Shown: piece after piece, positions 60,694 to 64,000 of the stretch
How the letters are laid out: each line of letters begins with the position of its first letter
How positions within the stretch are numbered: position 1 is the stretch's first letter
Origin: Voacanga thouarsii
Lineage: Eukaryota; Streptophyta; Magnoliopsida; Gentianales; Apocynaceae
Reading direction: 5' to 3'
Length of the DNA: 64,000 nucleotides
Assembly: GCA_026120185.1 (NCBI GenBank)
Contig: JANUWF010003368.1
Coordinates: 2,542,001 to 2,606,000, forward strand
Position numbers and translations under genes: made by a program
Notes under the pieces: model-generated
The model's database searches: none
What the model was told of the DNA's origin: nothing
What the model saw: only the letters and a program-made list of their open reading frames with translations

Positions 60694-61356
60694 CTATAAA
60701 ATTTTTGAAAAGCACATTTTCACAAGCATGATAAATCTCTCCCAATTCATCATCCTTTGTATATAAATCCTTAATAAGCTCAAAACTAAGGAATTTAAAA
60801 ACACATACCTGTGAGATAATTCATCAACTACTATATTATCCTTACCTTTCTTATATTTGATCACGTATGGAAAGGTACTAATGAACTCCATCCATTTGGC
60901 ATACCTTTTTTTCAATTTTTGTTGGCCTTTAAGATGCTTTAATGTTTCATGATTAGTATGAATGATAAATTCTCTAGGTAACAAATAATGTTGCCAATAG
61001 GTCCTCACTAATGCATACAATTCCTTGTCATAAGTGGAATAATTCAAAGATTCTCTCGATAGCTTCTTGCTAAAAAATGCAATAGGTTTTTTATCCCGAG
61101 TCAACATAACACCTATTCCTATTCCACTAGCATCATATTCCACTTCAAAAGCTTTCTCAAAATTAGGCAAGGACAACAATGGGGCTTTACTTAATTTTGA
61201 TTTCAAAGCATTAAAAGCCTTTTCTTGTTCTTTTCCCCACATAAACCCCACATTCTTTTTAATAACTTTAGACAATGGGGCAACTATTGTGCTGGAATTT
61301 CTAATGAAACGCCGGTAAAAACTGGCTAACCCATGAAAACTCCTTACCTCAGTCAC
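60694..61356 (-). pseudogene. Right-hand gypsy element: RNase H region
   Basis: An open frame of 220 codons. It starts with [17 protein letters not shown] (the RT connection) and continues with [69 protein letters not shown] and KYAKW-type text to [20 protein letters not shown]. These are the Ty3/gypsy RNase H motifs. The catalytic DAS Asp and the KELYALV Glu are present. HTDH has become HTNH, and ADALSR has become VDELSH. The stretch is long but is part of a broken pol: stops and shifts lie on both sides. Confidence 0.92.
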
Positions 61357-61427
61357 AAAAGTAGGTGTTGGCTAATCCTGAATTGCCTTGACCTTTTTTT
61401 TTTTTTTTTATCAACTTCAATACTTTT

Positions 61428-62226
61428 TTAACTCACAACATAACCAAGAAAAGTTATCTTTTCCAAATAAAATAAACATTTGTCAAAGTTCGCATATAAT
61501 CTTTCTTTTCTAAGAGCAATAAGCACACATTTAAGATGATTCAAATGGTTTTCATAAGTTTTGTTGTAAATCAAAATATCATCAAAATAAACCACAACAA
61601 ATTTTCCAATATATTCTCGTAACACATAATGCATCAACCTCATGAAAGTACTAGGTACATTTAATAACCCAAATAGCATTACAATCCACTTATATAAATC
61701 TTGTTTGGTCTTAAATAAAGTTTTCCAATCATCACCTTCCCTAATCCTAATTTAATGATATCTAGATTTCAAATAAATTTTTGAAAATACACATGATCCA
61801 TTGAATTCATCCAATAAATCATCGAGCCTAGGGGGTAGGGTAATGATATTTTACCGTTATGTTGTTAATGACCTTGCAATCAACACACATTCTCCATGAT
61901 CCGTCTTTTTTAGGCACCAACAATACTGGAACTGCATTTAGACTCACACTCTCTCGAACATGGCCTTTCTTGAGCAACTCCTCAACTTGCTTTTGTAGCT
62001 CCTTAGCTTCTTCAGGGTTGCATCTATAAGCTGGTCCATTTGGAATAATTGCCCACGGGATGAAATCAATCTGATGCTCTATTCCTCGGATGAGTGGCAA
62101 TCCTTTGGGTATTTCTTTTGAAAATACATATTGGAATTCTTCAACAAGACCTGCAATTTCACAAGGTAAATAAATAGTAGTTTCATTAATAGTTATAGAA
62201 ATGCCTTTACAAATTAAGAGATACAC
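61428..62226 (-). pseudogene. Right-hand gypsy element: reverse transcriptase (broken)
   Basis: Part 1 (61828-62226) gives IAGLVEEFQYVFSKEIPKGL, RGIEHQIDFIP, KQVEELLKKGHVRES, AVPVLLVPKKDGSWRMCVDC and INNITVKYHYP. Part 2 (61428-61679) gives [27 protein letters not shown] (the catalytic YxDD box), [20 protein letters not shown]. The text between 61680 and 61827, covering the 'SKIDLKSGYHQI' region, is readable only with shifts. A shift or stop after GYVVS separates RT from the connection domain. RT order and wording are typical of plant Ty3/gypsy. It cannot be translated as one protein. Confidence 0.92.
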
Positions 62227-62873
62227 ACTAGTTCCTTAGCTTTAATAGTTTCTACCACCTATCTCTCTTTTGCAAAGAAATTTACTCGTTTCTTATCTCT
62301 TCTCTCTTATTTTCTCTCTTTCTTTTCCTGGTCTTCTTTCTCATGTTCTCTCTCTCGATTTTTTTTTTCATTTTCTTGAACATTCTTTTTCTTCTCATTT
62401 TCTCTCATGATCTTTTGATCTTTGCTCACTTCACTAGGAGACATAGGTAGTAGAATGAATTTATTTCCCTCCTTATACATAATGTATGTGTTTTTCTTCC
62501 CGTTATGAATTATTACTCCCCTATTATATTGCTATGGTCTCTCTAAAAGTAGGTGGCCTACCTGCATAGGAACAACATCGCACAAGATCTCATCCTTATA
62601 CTTCTCCATGTCAATTGCAATCAAGGCTTGTTTATTAACTTTCAATCCCTCACTTTCAATAATTTAGCCATTGTAACTTGTAGGGTTGCTAATACTTCTT
62701 TGTTTCCAAGCCTATTTCTTCCATCGCACTAGCACTTATAATGTTGGTACAACTCCCGTTATCAATGATTAAACTGTAAGGTACTTGGTTGATCAAGCAT
62801 ATTGAAAAAAAGATATTCTCTCTCTGTTAATGATGCTCATCCTCCTTCGCTTGCGTATTCAATGATCTCCTTG
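62227..62873 (-). pseudogene. Right-hand gypsy element: protease and charged linker
   Basis: Minus-strand reading gives ENIFFSICLINQVPYSLIID followed by NGSCTNIISASAMEEIGL. The protease active site is DNGS where DGGS is usual. A later piece has DEILCDVVP and HLLLERP, the conserved protease-RT spacer. A Lys/Arg/Glu-rich linker follows (about 62260-62430) and would be a flexible charged segment. Stops occur after KKY and elsewhere. The arrangement equals that of the 47093 element, showing the two are related. Confidence 0.8.
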
Positions 62874-63990
62874 CTACACCAAGTAATGCACACATTTGCC
62901 CAACTTCTTTACCTTCTTTACTCGAAATTTCTCTTCCTTTTGAATTTCCTCCAATTTCTTATATTCCTCTTCCTCGGATGAAATCTCACCACAGGCATTT
63001 ATGTACATCACTCTCTTGCTTGGGCATCCGTGTGCAGTGTGTCCATATCCCAAATAATAAAAGCACTTGATATCCCGGCTCCTCGCCTTCTCAATAACCT
63101 TTCCTTTATCTCTATTTCTTTCTTTCTTCGATTTATTAAACTCCCCAGGTGACGGCCTTAGAACTCCTTCATTTTTAGGTATTGGCTTAGGGAATTCCTT
63201 AGGTGATGAAGTTAGTTGGCCTACTCTCCTCTCAAATGGCTTTTTCTTCAATTGTTTTTCTACTTTCATAGCCATGTGCACCATTTCTTCCAAGGTTCTA
63301 TATGAATACAACTCAATTACATTACCTATCTCCTAATTCAATCAACTTACAAATCTCACTTTAGTGGCACGTGGATTTTCATTAATAACCACCTTCATCA
63401 TTAGCACTTCAAGTTCTTTGTGAAAATCTTCAACACTTCTATTCCCCTGTCTTAGCACTTGAAGCCTTTGATATACCTCGTTGTAGAAGTGGTGTGGTAC
63501 AAATCTTGCGCTCATGAGATTTTTCATCACTTCCCATGCACCAATGGCATTTTTTCCCATTCTCCTTCTATTAGCCAAAACCTACTCCCACCATACCAAT
63601 GTATAGTCTGAAAATCCCAATACTTCTAATTACACCTTATTTTTCTCGCTATAATTTTGGCAATCAAATAGAATTTTCGTTTTCCATTCCCATTCAAAAT
63701 ATGCCTCGGGATCACTTTTCCCTAGGAATTGTGGTACCTTTATTTTGATATTTTTCAATTTCTGCTCTCCCCTATTTTCATCTTTCCTCCTACCTCTCAT
63801 CATATTACCCCGAAATTGTTCTCCGTAGTCTTCCTTCGAGTACCCTTCTTCCCACTCAAATTCTCTCTCAATATTTCTTTCAACTCTCCTCATAGGATTC
63901 TCACTAAATCTCCCTCGGCCTCTTCCTCTACCTCCTCTCAACCCATTTCTCCCTCCTCTCATAAGAACTTGTTGACATCCACTAACTAAA
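62874..63990 (-). pseudogene. Right-hand gypsy element: gag (broken)
   Basis: The N-terminus is Gly/Arg-rich (MRGGRNGLRGGRGRGRGRF, 63962), then KIKVPQFLGKSDPEAYFEWE, the start of the gag capsid-like domain. Next come WEVMKNLMSARFVPHHFYNE, YQRLQVLRQGNRSVEDFHKE and LEEMVHMAMKVEKQLKKK (62874-63311 open). A knuckle CFYYLGYGHTAHGCP follows, in which the second Cys is Tyr, so it cannot bind zinc normally. A stop near 63630 splits the capsid domain, another falls before VLANRRR, and stops also lie near 63340. Upstream leader and 5' LTR are outside the window. Confidence 0.9.
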
Positions 63991-64000
63991 TATTCATCCC

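Overview
The window is repeat-rich plant nuclear DNA, most likely a eudicot. It is AT-rich. Every recognisable coding stretch belongs to a transposable element, and I see no intact host gene, rRNA or functional tRNA. The plant assignment rests on Ty1/copia and Ty3/gypsy pol domains of plant type, primer-binding sites (PBS) matching plant initiator-Met and Asp tRNAs, and DUF659-type hAT transposase relics. The picture fits old pericentromeric or other gene-poor heterochromatin built by repeated nesting.

Layout. (1) 1-19062: a plus-strand Ty1/copia element split by three insertions. A giant-LTR copy (1-3676) sits in its 5' LTR. A tRNA-Asp-primed, Athila/Tat-like element (about 6110-10475) interrupts its integrase at the first catalytic Asp codon. 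A 4301-bp giant solo LTR (10904-15204, 5-bp duplication CAGTA) sits later in the integrase. The copia 3' LTR is 17242-19062. (2) 19063-39870: relics of a hAT transposase gene arranged as a degenerate dimeric tandem array, in the order unit a, spacer X, unit b, spacer Y. One monomer is an a/b recombinant. The array is interrupted by a stack of LTR elements (about 21812-28837), a copia LTR (36915-38467) and a LINE-like ORF1 fragment (38468-39724). (3) 41007-42836: the 3' end of a second, minus-strand copia element (RNase H and 3' LTR). (4) 42837-58453: a minus-strand giant-LTR gypsy element that keeps gag but has lost almost all of pol. It carries a 3.8-kb non-autonomous gypsy element (duplication GTAAG) and two copia LTRs (one with duplication TTTAT). 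(5) 58454-64000: a minus-strand Ty3/gypsy element with recognisable gag, protease, RT, RNase H and integrase, all broken, running off the right edge.

Five copies of one giant-LTR family occur on both strands. Three copies of one copia LTR family and a relative form a second group. A paired GC-rich motif recurs in LTRs of otherwise unrelated families. Most pol stop codons in the first copia element look like C-to-T changes, as expected for long-methylated, silenced DNA. The relative order of insertion can be read from the nesting: hAT array first, then the copia and gypsy elements, then the solo LTRs inside them.
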